Source of the DNA: Diplosphaera chodatii
Taxonomy: Eukaryota > Chlorophyta > Trebouxiophyceae > Prasiolales > Stichococcaceae
Direction: 5' to 3'
Length of the DNA: 64,000 nt
Assembly: GCA_032358165.1 (NCBI GenBank)
Contig: JAALGY010000001.1
Span: forward strand, 1,178,001 to 1,242,000
Numbering within the stretch: position 1 is the stretch's first letter; the number at the start of each line of letters is the position of its first letter. The position numbers and the translations under genes are program-made. Positions 1 to 9,246 of the stretch are shown one piece after another. The notes beneath the pieces were generated by a model. That model was not told the DNA's origin. It made no database searches and worked only from the letters and a program-made list of their open reading frames with translations.

Positions 1-435
1 GGGCAGTCACATGCTGGGGGTGGAGACAGGGAGGTGGCAGCGTCTGCCGCGGGCAGAGCGGCTGTGTCAGCGGTGTAGCTGCGGCGTGGTGGATGATGAG
101 GCGCACATGGTCTGGGGGTGTCCAGCTCTAGTAGATCAGAGGGTGCAGCATTCTGAGCTGTTTCAGGACAGCGACATCACCTCAGTGGCGGACTTTATGC
201 AGCAGGATGCCGGGCAACTGGCAGCCTTTTTGCGGGTTTGTCATGATCATTGTGCCGCTATCCATTCCATGTGCAGAGTTGGAGGGGTGTACATCCAACC
301 GGGCTTGAGTGGAACCATCCTGTCAGCGGGGAGTGAACGGTTTCGGACACGACTCGTTGTGCATGTTGCTCTGGGTTATTCCGCCAGAGCCTGTGGCTAG
401 GCCAAAATGGCCCACCACCAGTATGTAATCAATGG
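1..435 (+). mobile_element. Family B LINE, 3' end (runs in from the left)
   Basis: This is the C-terminal end of family B ORF2 followed by its 3' UTR. The protein shows a Cys/His knuckle (CQRCSCGVVDDEAHMVWGCP, spacing C-x2-C...H-x4-C) typical of the end of LINE ORF2 proteins. The UTR ends with the conserved stretch that reads CCACCAGTATGTAATCAATG on this strand. The reading frame is broken by a 14-bp SINE remnant at 256-269. The same ~420-bp 3' end occurs more than a dozen times in the window in both orientations, which defines it as a repeat. Confidence 0.85.
256..269 (+). mobile_element. Family D SINE remnant, 14 bp, with TSD TGTGC
   Basis: The undisturbed B sequence reads ATTGTGCAGAG. Here the 3'-terminal bases of the family D SINE (CGCTATCCATTCCA) sit between two TGTGC copies at 251-255 and 270-274. 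It is an extreme 5'-truncated insertion recognisable only by the TSD and the tail match. Confidence 0.75.
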
Positions 436-438
436 CAA

Positions 439-1311
439 ATGCCTGATGCCATCCCCGAGGGCTTCGTCTCCCACCTGGTCGATCTGGCTCCGGCGCTCTC
501 GTCACAGGCGGCTGACGCCGCCCTGCAGGAGGTCCGCCAATCAGAGCCGGTGCTCTGGAACACCTGGACCACTTGCGGTAATGGACTTGCCATCCCTGGC
601 GCGCTGCTGCCGTCACTCGACCGCATCCTTCGCCGCCACGACGACAGCTGCCCACCGGCCGGCCACTGGGTCCCCCACACAGACGTCGACGTGGCCGTCG
701 CCTCGATGCCCGACAGCTGTGTCATGGAAGCGGGCCACTTGGCCCTGTTGTCGGAGGTATTGCACATGGACGACACAGACGCTCACGCCCCTCTCGACCA
801 CATCCTCACCGAGTGGGCCTCCTCCCTGCCAGCATCCGACCTCAACCGACACCGCTCACACGGCGTTCCCCTGACGCCCGTCGCCCTCCATCTCCTCACG
901 GCAACCACCAACCGCTGGCGTTGCCACTGGGCAGACCGCCAGACCACCCTCGCCGACATCGCTCGCTGCAACAGGGAGCCGGGCCCCGTGCCCCTCACCA
1001 CTTCGCCATCACCAGCCCCGCCGGAGCAGCCCTGGCTGCAACCTCGCCGGCAGCGCACGCCCCGCACAGGCGCCGCCCGCCACGATGCCGACCTGCCGGG
1101 CACCCGGCGGTCGCATGCGGCCGTGACACGGAGCCAGGGCGCGCTGTCACCCTCCCCGACAGTCACCAGGAGCGGCCGCCTCAGCAGCCGCCCCAGCGCC
1201 TACTGGCTACCCTCGCTGCCCCGCTGGGCTGCAGGCCGGGCCTCCACCGCCACCCGCTTCGACTCACAGACTGGCCGCGGCGCCGCAGGGCGCCGCGGCG
1301 GGGCGCCATGA
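439..1311 (+). CDS. Family A LINE ORF1 protein (290 aa, copy A1)
   Basis: An open frame from ATG at 439 to TGA at 1309-1311. I recognise no domain; the N-terminal two thirds is Leu/Ala/Asp-rich and the last third (from about residue 185) is strongly Pro/Arg-rich and basic, as expected for a nucleic-acid-binding LINE ORF1. Its TGA overlaps the ATG of ORF2 at 1308 (ATGA). The same overlap is kept in the minus-strand copy A2 at 33,250-33,253. The true 5' end of the element is unclear because the B tail ends only four bases before this ATG, so the copy may be 5'-truncated. Confidence 0.6.
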   Translation: MPDAIPEGFVSHLVDLAPALSSQAADAALQEVRQSEPVLWNTWTTCGNGLAIPGALLPSLDRILRRHDDSCPPAGHWVPHTDVDVAVASMPDSCVMEAGHLALLSEVLHMDDTDAHAPLDHILTEWASSLPASDLNRHRSHGVPLTPVALHLLTATTNRWRCHWADRQTTLADIARCNREPGPVPLTTSPSPAPPEQPWLQPRRQRTPRTGAARHDADLPGTRRSHAAVTRSQGALSPSPTVTRSGRLSSRPSAYWLPSLPRWAAGRASTATRFDSQTGRGAAGRRGGAP

Positions 1312-1631
1312 GCGCCCACGCCGACCGCCCCCTCCTGCGCCTGCTGTCACTGAACGTCAACGGGCTCGCCGACTTGGACAAGCGCCGCGCTCTCTTCGCG
1401 ACGCTGACCAACGGGCCCTGGGACGTCATCTGCCTCCAGGAGACACATCAATGTGCCTCTGACGACGGCAACCAGTGGGCGCAAACGGGGGCGGCCCCGG
1501 GCCAGCCCTGGCCAGGCTGGTCCTTCTGGCGGCAGGGCCCCGCCGCCACCGCTGACCCCGGCGAACGGCGCCGACGCGCCACCGCCGGGGTGGCCATCCT
1601 CATCCGCGAGTCCTGCGGCTGCACTGCCGTC

Positions 1632-1772
1632 TTTTTGTTTGTTTGTTTGTTTGTTTTTTACAAAGGGCGTCCAGACCAGATCCAAGCTCAAGAACAAGGC
1701 TCTGCGGCACAACGCGGCTTCTCACGTGTGAACGTGAGGGCGGCTGAGTATGTCATCAAAACGTCATGTTCG
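1632..1772 (-). mobile_element. Family A 3' tail insertion, TSD GCACTGCCGTC
   Basis: A 141-bp 5'-truncated copy of the A 3' end, with the (CAAA)n tail at its left edge because it lies on the minus strand. It splits the endonuclease of copy A1. Perfect 11-bp TSDs flank it at 1621-1631 and 1773-1783. Confidence 0.9.
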
Positions 1773-3466
1773 GCACTGCCGTCGACGAAGTCGGCCCCAG
1801 CACAGACGACGGCCGCCGACTTCGCACTCCATGGTCACCTATACTCCGTCATCACCGCCTACACGCCATGCGATCAACACCCACGCCTGGCCTTCATCCC
1901 CACCCTTGCCGGAGACCTGCCGTCCGCCGACAGCCACCGCACGGTCCTCTTGTGCGGCGACTTCAATTGCATCGACACCGTCCATGATGCCACCCCCACC
2001 GCTACCCAGCGATCCGGTCGACTGGTCGGCGCCCCTGAGCTGCAACACCTTGCCACCTCCGCCGGCCTGGCCGATGCCTGGCGGCACTGCCACCCCCACC
2101 CTGCCACCGACTTCTCCTTCGTCTCTCGCAACGCCGACCACGGCGCCTCTCGACTCGACAAGTGGCTAGTCGCTGAGGCCCTCCTCCACCATCAACCACA
2201 CGCCACCATCGTTGACGACTTCCACAGCGACCACCGCGGCGTCACCTTCGCCTTCGCGCTCCCCGGTTCGGTGCTGCGGGCTCGCCCACCATGGCGCTTC
2301 CCCCTCCCCCTCCTCGCAGACGCCGACTTCGTCACTGAGCTGGAAAATGCCCTCGACCGCCTTATGGCCGACAGGCTCCATCAGCAAGACTCCTCGCGCC
2401 GGGCCGCCGACTTCCTCCGCCTCCTGGCCGCCACAAGCCAGCACGCCTCGCCCTCTCCCGACGACGGCGCCGCCCCCCCGGAGCTGCGCGACACCGACCC
2501 GCAAGGGCTGTTGGAGGACATGCTTTCCTGCATCCGCCTGCTCGCCCAGCGGCGCACTGCCGCCGACACACGTCGCAGACGCTTGGACCTTCGGCACCTG
2601 CAAGAGGCCGTCGCCTTTGCAGCTTCTCAGCTGCCCATCGCTGCGACAGACAATGCTCGCGACGCCGCACGCGCCGCCTTCCACGCCGCTGCCGACGCCC
2701 TGCAAGCCCACCACGACCGCCACGCCCAGCTTGCACTCGATCGCGCCCGGGCATTTGTTTGTTTGTTTGTTTGTTTTTTACACAGGGCGTCCAGACCAGA
2801 ACCAAGCTCAAGAACAAGGCTCTGCGGCACAATGCGGCGTCTCACGTGTGAACGTGAGGGCGGCGAAAAGAATGTCATATCACACAACAAGTGTCGAACT
2901 GTGCAGATGGAGGACACTGAAACCGCAGGGGAATGCAGGGCCCATGAGACCAGCGCAAGGCAATAGTCCCGGTGAGGAAGTCTAAGCTGCATGGATGCAA
3001 ACGGGCTGCAAAGGCTAAGAAGCGCGAGATCAGCAACGCCAACAACGCGGTCCAATCACCCAGGCCACAAATGCAATGTCTAGATCTATGTGATTCCATG
3101 TGACTCTACGTGATGCCATCAAAACTGCTGGATTGCTATGACCGCCGCTGATGCGGCCGGAGCTAGCGGCAGACTGCGGCAATGGCAGCTGCGGCCAGCG
3201 GCGGCGGCGGCAGCTGGCGATGGTAAAGCTGCGTGGCTGAGGAGGCAGCACACGCCGATATGACAATGTGACACAGCCGCGGGTATGTGCATCTGCAGCC
3301 TGAGAAGAGAGGTCTGTGAGTGTCGGTTGTCGATGGCAAGGCGGCGCAGCTGATGCCAGACGCCAGTCTACAGCAGGCTCCTCCAAACCGCTGCAAACCG
3401 GATCTGACAAGAGCCAAGGCGCTGCTGAAGCTGCGTAGGTGGATGCTGTACGCCGCTGAACGCTAG

Positions 3467-3800
3467 TTTGTTTGTTTGTTTGTTTGTTTGTTTGTTTTTT
3501 ACAAAGGGCGTCCAGACCAGAACCAAGCTCAAGAACAAGGCTCTGCGGCACAATGCGGCTTCTCACGTGTGAACGTGAGGGCGGCTTGTTTGTTTGTTTG
3601 TTTGTTTGTTTTTTACAAAGGGCGTCCAGACCAGAACCAAGCTCAAGAACAAGGCTCTGCGGCACAATGCGGCTTCTCACGTGTGAACGTGAGGGCGGCT
3701 GAGTATGTCATCAAAACGTCATGTTCGAAATATGTCGATGGAGGACACTGAAAACACAAGGGAATGCAGGGCCCATGAGACCAGCGAAAGGCAATAGTCC
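3467..3800 (-). mobile_element. Dimeric family A tail insertion inside E, TSD CTGAACGCTAG
   Basis: 11-bp TSDs at 3456-3466 and 3801-3811 enclose two A 3' ends in tandem. The left unit (to about 3,586) stops at GGGCGGCT and a second (TTTG)n-led unit of ~215 bp follows. A single insertion therefore carries the 3' end twice, as template jumping or tail re-copying during target-primed reverse transcription would produce. Confidence 0.85.
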
Positions 3801-3930
3801 CTGAACGCTAGATGTGCGCCTGGCCGCTACAGGGTGACCAAGCCTGCAGCAGCGCAGTCGCGCATGCTGCGCAGGCGGCTGAAGCGGCTGCTGTGAAGGC
3901 TGATGGCGGGCTAACGGCTGTCAGAGCGTA

Positions 3931-4476
3931 TCATGACGCCGTGTGTGATGGCTGCAGAGCTGTGACGACGCCGGCCAGGCTGTGAAGGCGGTTTCCGAAA
4001 CCGCTGTGCTGCGGGATCCCTGCTGATCGCCAAACCGAACTGCCCCCGAAGTCCGGCTGGCGACGCAGGGCCGGCTGCAGGCGGCTCCTACGACGATGTA
4101 GAAGCTGCTGAAGGTGATGGTGAAGGCGTAGAACCGTAGGAGACGGCGTGAAGGGGCTGGCCTGTGGAGGCGTGCTGGGTGGTTTGGGGGTCGGAGGCGG
4201 CGACTGTGGACTTTCCGTTTGAGCGCTTGCGGTTGACGACGATGAGGAAGGTGATGAGTGGCTGTGTGAGCGTAGAAGCGGTGTGGACGTCAGGTTTTGC
4301 TGGTGGTGGTGTTGTGCTGCCGGGATGGCAACAGTTGGGCTGCTGAGATGGGCCGCAAGGCTGGCGCGCTGCTCGTGGAGGCGAGCAAGAGTGGCGAAGG
4401 CGATGACGATGCGTATGAGAGCAGCAGCAGGCCGTGCCAGGGGGCCGCTTCCCCTGGCACGGTGAAAACGGAAAGT
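3931..4476 (-). CDS. Hypothetical Pro/Ser/His-rich ORF of family E
   Basis: An open frame covers the 5' part of family E on the minus strand (about 180 residues, Pro/Ser/Gln/His-rich in the middle, ending SLAGVVTALQPSHTAS). No recognisable domain. A second overlapping frame of 186 aa is equally open, as expected by chance in GC-rich sequence, and there is no ATG inside the element in this frame. It may be a remnant of an ORF1-like gene or merely non-coding. Confidence 0.25.
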   Translation of the reverse strand, partial: TFRFHRARGSGPLARPAAALIRIVIAFATLARLHEQRASLAAHLSSPTVAIPAAQHHHQQNLTSTPLLRSHSHSSPSSSSSTASAQTESPQSPPPTPKPPSTPPQASPFTPSPTVLRLHHHLQQLLHRRRSRLQPALRRQPDFGGSSVWRSAGIPQHSGFGNRLHSLAGVVTALQPSHTAS

Positions 4477-5260
4477 CGCCCGGGCATTGGAGCTCATGTT
4501 CTTCGAGAAGCCCACTCACTACTTCCACGCTCGCTGCGACCCCCCGCCACTTCAGCGACACCACCTTCACCTCGGTGCTGGACTCCAGCAATGGCATGTA
4601 TGTCGGCCTTGACACGGCCGACGGCCTCGCCCACGCCCAACAGCTCATCGCCGACCACTACACCCGCCACTTCGCCGTCCGCCCAACATGCCGCGCCGGT
4701 CAGGACCAGCTCCTTGCCTCCCTCGACACCACCGTCGCTGCCGCCGATGCTGCCGCCTGCGACGAGCCACTCATACACAAGGAGCTCACGGCCGCCGCCC
4801 GCGCGGCACAACGCGGCAAGAGCCCTGGTCCGGACGGCCTGCCAGCTGAGCTGTACGTCCAACTCTGGGACAAGCTCGGCCTCCCTCTCACACGAGCCTT
4901 CAATGCCTGCCACACGGCTGGTGCCCGGCCCACCATGTCGCCTCGTCAGCGCACCTCCGACTACACCCTCGTCCCAAAGCGAGGCGATGCCCGCGACCCG
5001 CCAACCGCCGACCTATCGCAGGCATCAAGGCCGACGTCAAGATCGCCTCCCGCGCCTTTGCCACCCGCCTCGCCCACGCCCTTGGACCCGTCATCGACCC
5101 CACACGGACTGGCTTCCTCCCCGGCCGCTGGATTGGCGACAATATCCTCAACGACACCGAGCTCGCCGACCTCCTCACCACCCATGACACCGATGGAGCC
5201 ATGCTCTTCCTCGACTTCGCCAAGGCCTTCGACTGGATGGACCGAGCCTGGACCTTGAGG

Positions 5261-5541
5261 GCATTGACATGACATTGATTACATACTGGTGGTGGGCCAT
5301 TTTGGCCTAGCCACAGGCTCTGGCGGAATAACCCAGAGCAACATGCACAACGAGTCGTGTCCGAAACCGTTCACTCCCCGCTGACAGAATGGTTCCACTC
5401 AATCCCGGTTGGATGTACACCCCTCCAACTCTGCACAATGATCATGACAAACCCGCAAAAAGGCTGCCAGTTGCCCGGCATCCTGCTGCATAAAGTCCGC
5501 CACTGAGGTGATGTCGCTGTCCTGAAACAGCTCAGAATGGG
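5261..5541 (-). mobile_element. Family B 3' end insertion in the RT of copy A1
   Basis: On the minus strand it holds the last ~50 codons of B ORF2 (HSELFQDSDITSVADFMQQD), the stop and the 3' UTR. It interrupts A between codons that are contiguous in copy A2 (TTGAGG / ATCATGGAGG). The TSD is not clear here. Confidence 0.85.
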
Positions 5542-6031
5542 TCATGGAGGCCATGCGGTTTGGAGAGGGCGCCCAGCGCTGGGCTGCCCTCTTTATGACC
5601 GACACCCTTGGGCGCATCCGCGTCAACGGCGCCCCCACCGACCCCATTCCCATCAGCAGTGGCGCGCTCCAAGGCAGCCCCCCCTCGTCACTGCTCTACA
5701 TCCTGCAGCTCCAGACTCTTGCCGCCCTCACTCGACGCATGGTCGCCGCTGGTGCCGTGCAACCCATCGCCCTCCCCTTTGGCGGAGCTGCTCCCCCTTG
5801 CCACATGCACGCCGACGACACCACCATCCACGCCGCCTCCGCAGCGGACTGCGACAAGGTCATCGAAGGACCTGTTGCTGCCTTCGCTGCCGCCTCGGGC
5901 GCCCAGCTCAACCCCACCAAGACCAAGTCCTTGCTGTTCGGCTCGGCTGCCCGGCAACCCGCCCACACCAGTGCCGCCACCGGCATCACATACACCCCAC
6001 ACCACACATATGTCAACCACTTCGGCGTCAT

Positions 6032-6056
6032 TGTTTTTTGTTTGTTTGTTTGTTTG
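6032..6056 (-). mobile_element. Tail-only family A insertion (25 bp of TTTG repeats), TSD GGCGTCAT
   Basis: Copy A2 reads straight through this point. Here a pure TTTG stretch sits between GGCGTCAT at 6024-6031 and at 6057-6064. Nothing of the element except its microsatellite tail was inserted. Confidence 0.8.
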
Positions 6057-6853
6057 GGCGTCATCGTCGGCTGCGGCAGCGACGCTATCGACGCTCGCCA
6101 GCACAAGATCAACTCCGGATCGGCCTTATCGGCAAGGCGGTCCTGCAGTGGTCCAAGCACGCCATCTCCTTCTTTGGACGGGCGTACGTCGGCAAGCAGA
6201 ACCTGCAGTCGCAGCTGGTGCACCTCCTCAGCTTCGACTCCCTCACAGCCACCCAACTGGCGAAGCTCAACACCCTCATCTACGGCTACATCAGTCGCAA
6301 TCGCTACAACACCGACCCCCTCTCCGCCAACTGCAACCCGAAGCGACTTGTGTGCGGCCTCTCCCGACGAGCTGGTGGCGCTGGCGCCCCCTCCCTTGAG
6401 CTCTTCGCCACCGCCCTGGCAGCGAAGCGAGCATTCCGCCTGTTCCAGCCGACGCCAGCAGTGTGGAAGTCCATTCACGGCTTTCACGTCATGCGAGCTC
6501 CGGCATCCCCCATCGCCCACACCGACGCGCCAGCCCAAGCCCTTCACCGTTGGGGCCTCGGACCTGCCATCATGGCATCCACTCTCGACATCGCCACTGA
6601 GCCATCGCTCCCGCCACGCCTGCGCGACGGCGTCGCGGCTGCTCACCGCATCGGGATTGGGCGCAAGCTGGACCCTGAGCAGCAACATACGCACCGCCTC
6701 ATCATGCGAGATCGCCTGTTCTTCAGCCAGCGTGCCATCGCTGACCCTATTGCCACCTGCCAGCACCCGCCGTCGCCTTCACCTTCACTTTCGGTCCCGT
6801 CCTGGACTCCCACCGCCGCTCACCTTCACCTACACCCTCACACCTCACCTGCC

Positions 6854-6955
6854 ATTGACATTGACATTGATTACATACTGGTGGTGGGCCATTTTGGCCT
6901 AGCCACAGGCTCTGGCGGAATAACCCAGAGCAACATGCACAACGAGTCGTGTTTG
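6854..6955 (-). mobile_element. Family B 3' terminus, TSD CCTGCC
   Basis: About 100 bp of the B 3' UTR with its TTGACA-type tail at the left edge, flanked by CCTGCC at 6848-6853 and 6956-6961. Confidence 0.8.
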
Positions 6956-7314
6956 CCTGCCAGCGCCCGCCATCGCCTTCACCTTCACTTTCGGTCCCAT
7001 CCTGGACTCCCACCACCACTCACCTTCACCTACACCCTCACACCTCACCTGCCGGCACCCGCCGTCGCTATCACCTTCACTTTCGGTCCCATCCTGGACT
7101 CCCACCGCCGCTCACCTTCGCCTACACCCCCACACCTCGCCTGCCAGCACCTGCCGTCGCCATCACCTTCACCTTCGGTCCCATCTTGGACTCCCACCGC
7201 CCCTCACCTTCGCCTACACCCTCACACCTCACCTGCCAGCACCCGCCGTCGCTATCACCTTCACTTCCGGTCCCATACCGGACTCCAACCGCCGCTCACC
7301 TTCGCCTACACCCT

Positions 7315-7541
7315 TTCATTGGACACCGTTCAGGGACCGGGTTCGATCCCTGGCGGTGGCGGAAGTTTCGGGTCTAGTTCCGTGTGGGACCAACCCACCC
7401 CACCCTATGCAAGTGGTTGCTTCGGCAATCTGCCCTCCATGGTTTGTGTATATAAGTCGTTGAAAAACGCAATACACAAACAGCCTTCCGGTCAAAGGTC
7501 CTTTTCCATCGCTATTTGCACTTCCCTTACCGCTATCCATT
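7315..7541 (+). mobile_element. Family D SINE, full-length
   Basis: This orientation is taken as forward: 5' ATTGGACACCGTTCAGGG, B box GGTTCGATCCC, a hairpin GTTTGTGTAT...ATACACAAAC, and 3' end CTTACCGCTATCCATT. No A box at normal tRNA spacing is visible. It interrupts the minisatellite unit; the flanking repeat (CCT) is too short to be sure of a TSD. Confidence 0.85.
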
Positions 7542-7972
7542 CCTCACACCTCACCTGCCAGCACCCGCCGTCGCCTTCACCTTCACTTTCGGTCCCATAC
7601 CGGACTCCCACCGCCGCTCACCCTCACCTACACCCTCACACCTCACCTGCCGGCACCCGCCGTCGCTATCACCTTCACTTTCGGTCCCATCCTGGACTCC
7701 CACCGCCGCTCACCTTCACCTACACCCTCACACCTCACCTGCCAGCGCCCGCCATCGCCTTCACCTTCACTTCCGGTCCCATCCTGGACTCCCACCACCA
7801 CTCACCTTCACCTACACCCTCACACCTCACCTGCCGGCACCCGCCGTCGCTATCACCTTCACTTTCGGTCCCATCCTGGACTCCAACCGCCGCTCACCTT
7901 CGCCTACACCCTCACACCTCACCTGCCAGCACCCGCCGTCGCCTTCGCCTTCACTTTCGGTCCCATCCTGGA

Positions 7973-8204
7973 CCGACTTCATTGGACACCGTTCAGGGAC
8001 CGGGTTCGATCCCTGGCGGTGGCGGAAGTTTCGGGTCTAGTTCCGTGTGGGACCAACCCACCCCACCCTATGCAAGTGGTTGCTTCGGCAATCTGCCCTC
8101 CATGGTTTGTGTATATAAGTCGTTGAAAAAACGCAATACACAAACAGCCTTCCGGTCAAAGGTCCTTTTCCATCGCTATTTGCACTTCCCTTACCGCTAT
8201 CCAT
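7973..8204 (+). mobile_element. Family D SINE, full-length, TSD CCATCCTGGA
   Basis: Nearly identical to the copy at 7.3 kb. Flanked by CCATCCTGGA at 7963-7972 and 8205-8214, although part of this may be shared with the SINE end (ATCC). Confidence 0.85.
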
Positions 8205-8537
8205 CCATCCTGGACTCCCACCGCCGCTCACCTTCACCTCCACCCTCACACCTCGCCTGCCAGCACCCGCCGTCGCCATCACCTTCACCTTCGGTCCCAT
8301 ACCGGACTCCCACCGCCGCTCACCCTCACCTACACCCTCACACCTCACCTGCCAGCACCCGCCGTCGCCATCACCTTCACCTTCGGTCCCATCCTGGACT
8401 CCCACCGCCGCTCACCCTCACCTACACCCTCGCACCTCACCTGCGAGCCCGCAGTCGCCTTCACCTTCACCTTTGGTCCCATCCTGGACTCCCACCGCCC
8501 CTCACCCTCACCTATACGCCCGTACCTCATCTGCCCT

Positions 8538-9246
8538 GTCAGCACTGGGCCAAGATCAAGAACAAGAGCAAGAGCAAGACCAAGACCTTAGTAGCATGAC
8601 AACACCTAGCAGCGGCCACCCGCGGAGCCCGCGCGGATGGGAGCACCTGCCTCAGAAGACCATGGTGCCCGGTGTTGTGCATATCGGACAGCTTGCGGCG
8701 TCAGCCGCCAGCCCTCTGTTGTTTGCCAGCGCCAGCCCTCAGTCTACTTTGGGTTTGGTTGCTTTCACCAGCATGCAGGGCGCCTCGCGGCGTATCCGGT
8801 CCCAGCGGGCCCAGAGCTCGGCGTACTTGTACGCAACCGGTCCCTGCATGTCTGCGCGGGGTTTTCTGGGTCTACCCGCGGGTGCCGTGGCACGTGGACA
8901 GACGGACGTTTCGACATCTCTAGAGTGATAGACCCGCAGCGGTGCGACTTCGCCGCGAGTGCGTGGCATTGCTGCCGCCGCCGCTAGGTCCCCGCACTTG
9001 TACGACCATTAGGTAGCCTTCCTCATCGGGACTATTGCCTTTCGCTGGTCTCATGGGCCCTGCATTCCTTGTGGTTTCAGTGTCCTCCATCGACATATTT
9101 CGAACATGACGTTTTGATGACATACTCAGCCGCCCTCACGTTCACACGTGCGACGCCGCATTTGCCGCAGAGCCTTGTTCTTGAGCTTGGCTCTGGTCTG
9201 GACGCCCTTTGTAAAAAACAAACAAACAAACAAAAAACAAACAAAG
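8538..9246 (+). mobile_element. Family A 3' region ending in (CAAA)n, copy A1
   Basis: Starts with CAAGA-type hexamers and continues through a ~650-bp conserved block to GGACGCCCTTTGTAAAAAA and CAAA repeats at about 9,213-9,246. The block recurs almost unchanged at 19.7-20.4, 34.3-35.0, 37.5-38.4, 40.7-41.4 and 43.65-44.6 kb. Frames are open in several directions here (for example a 76-aa antisense ORF at 8,739-8,969), but I see no reason to treat them as genes. Confidence 0.85.

Larger units (their letters stand above)
2756..4476 (-). mobile_element. Non-autonomous element (family E) with a family A-type 3' end, TSD CGCCCGGGCATT
   Basis: A 1.72-kb insertion in ORF2 of A1, bounded by perfect 12-bp TSDs (2744-2755 and 4477-4488). 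Reading on the minus strand, about 1.15 kb of sequence unrelated to A is followed by ~230 bp resembling A's 3' end and (CAAA)n. A second 5'-truncated copy at 45,349-45,629 shares the same junction between unique and A-like sequence, so E is a family rather than a chance fusion. No RT is present, so it presumably depends on A's machinery. Confidence 0.75.
1308..6757 (+). pseudogene. Family A LINE ORF2 (APE endonuclease + reverse transcriptase), copy A1, broken
   Basis: ORF2 starts at the ATG overlapping the ORF1 stop. The endonuclease begins LRLLSLNVNGLADLDKR and shows DVICLQETHQ and VLLCGDFNCID, ending near SDHRGVTFAF (to about 2,270). The RT follows from about 4,490 with KSPGPDGLPAELY, AMLFLDFAKAFDWMD, the SGALQGSPPSSLLY block, and catalytic MHADDTTIH near 5,800. 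Coding pieces are 1308-1631, 1784-2755, 4489-5260, 5542-6031 and 6065-6757, separated by insertions. There are also frameshifts near 5,000 and 6,115 (one C missing compared with copy A2). At about 6,755 the sequence jumps from the RT thumb region straight into the minisatellite, so the C-terminal domain seen in other copies is deleted. Not functional. Confidence 0.85.
6758..8537 (+). repeat. 92-bp minisatellite of family A (copy A1)
   Basis: Tandem copies of the unit that includes GGTCCCATCCTGGACTCC, CCGCCGCTCACCTTCACC, CACACCTCACCTGCCAGC and CCGCCGTCGCCTTCACC. The period, measured exactly in the 9.2-11.1 kb array, is 92 bp. The array links the end of A's coding sequence to its 3' region, and the stop-free frame runs through to a Lys-rich end (KIKNKSKSKTKTLVA) near 8,599. 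Three insertions (6,854-6,955, 7,315-7,541 and 7,973-8,204) interrupt it. Confidence 0.9.

Noticed and set aside
7320..7370. tRNA gene (GGTTCGATCCC, T-arm)
   Set aside because: Only the T-arm and B box are present; no acceptor, D or anticodon arm can be formed, and the sequence is part of the dispersed SINE D.
8530..8600. KIKNKSKSKTKT as a nuclear localisation signal of a host protein
   Set aside because: It is one frame of CAAGA-type hexamer repeats in A's 3' region; the other frames give DQEQEQ and RSRTRA.
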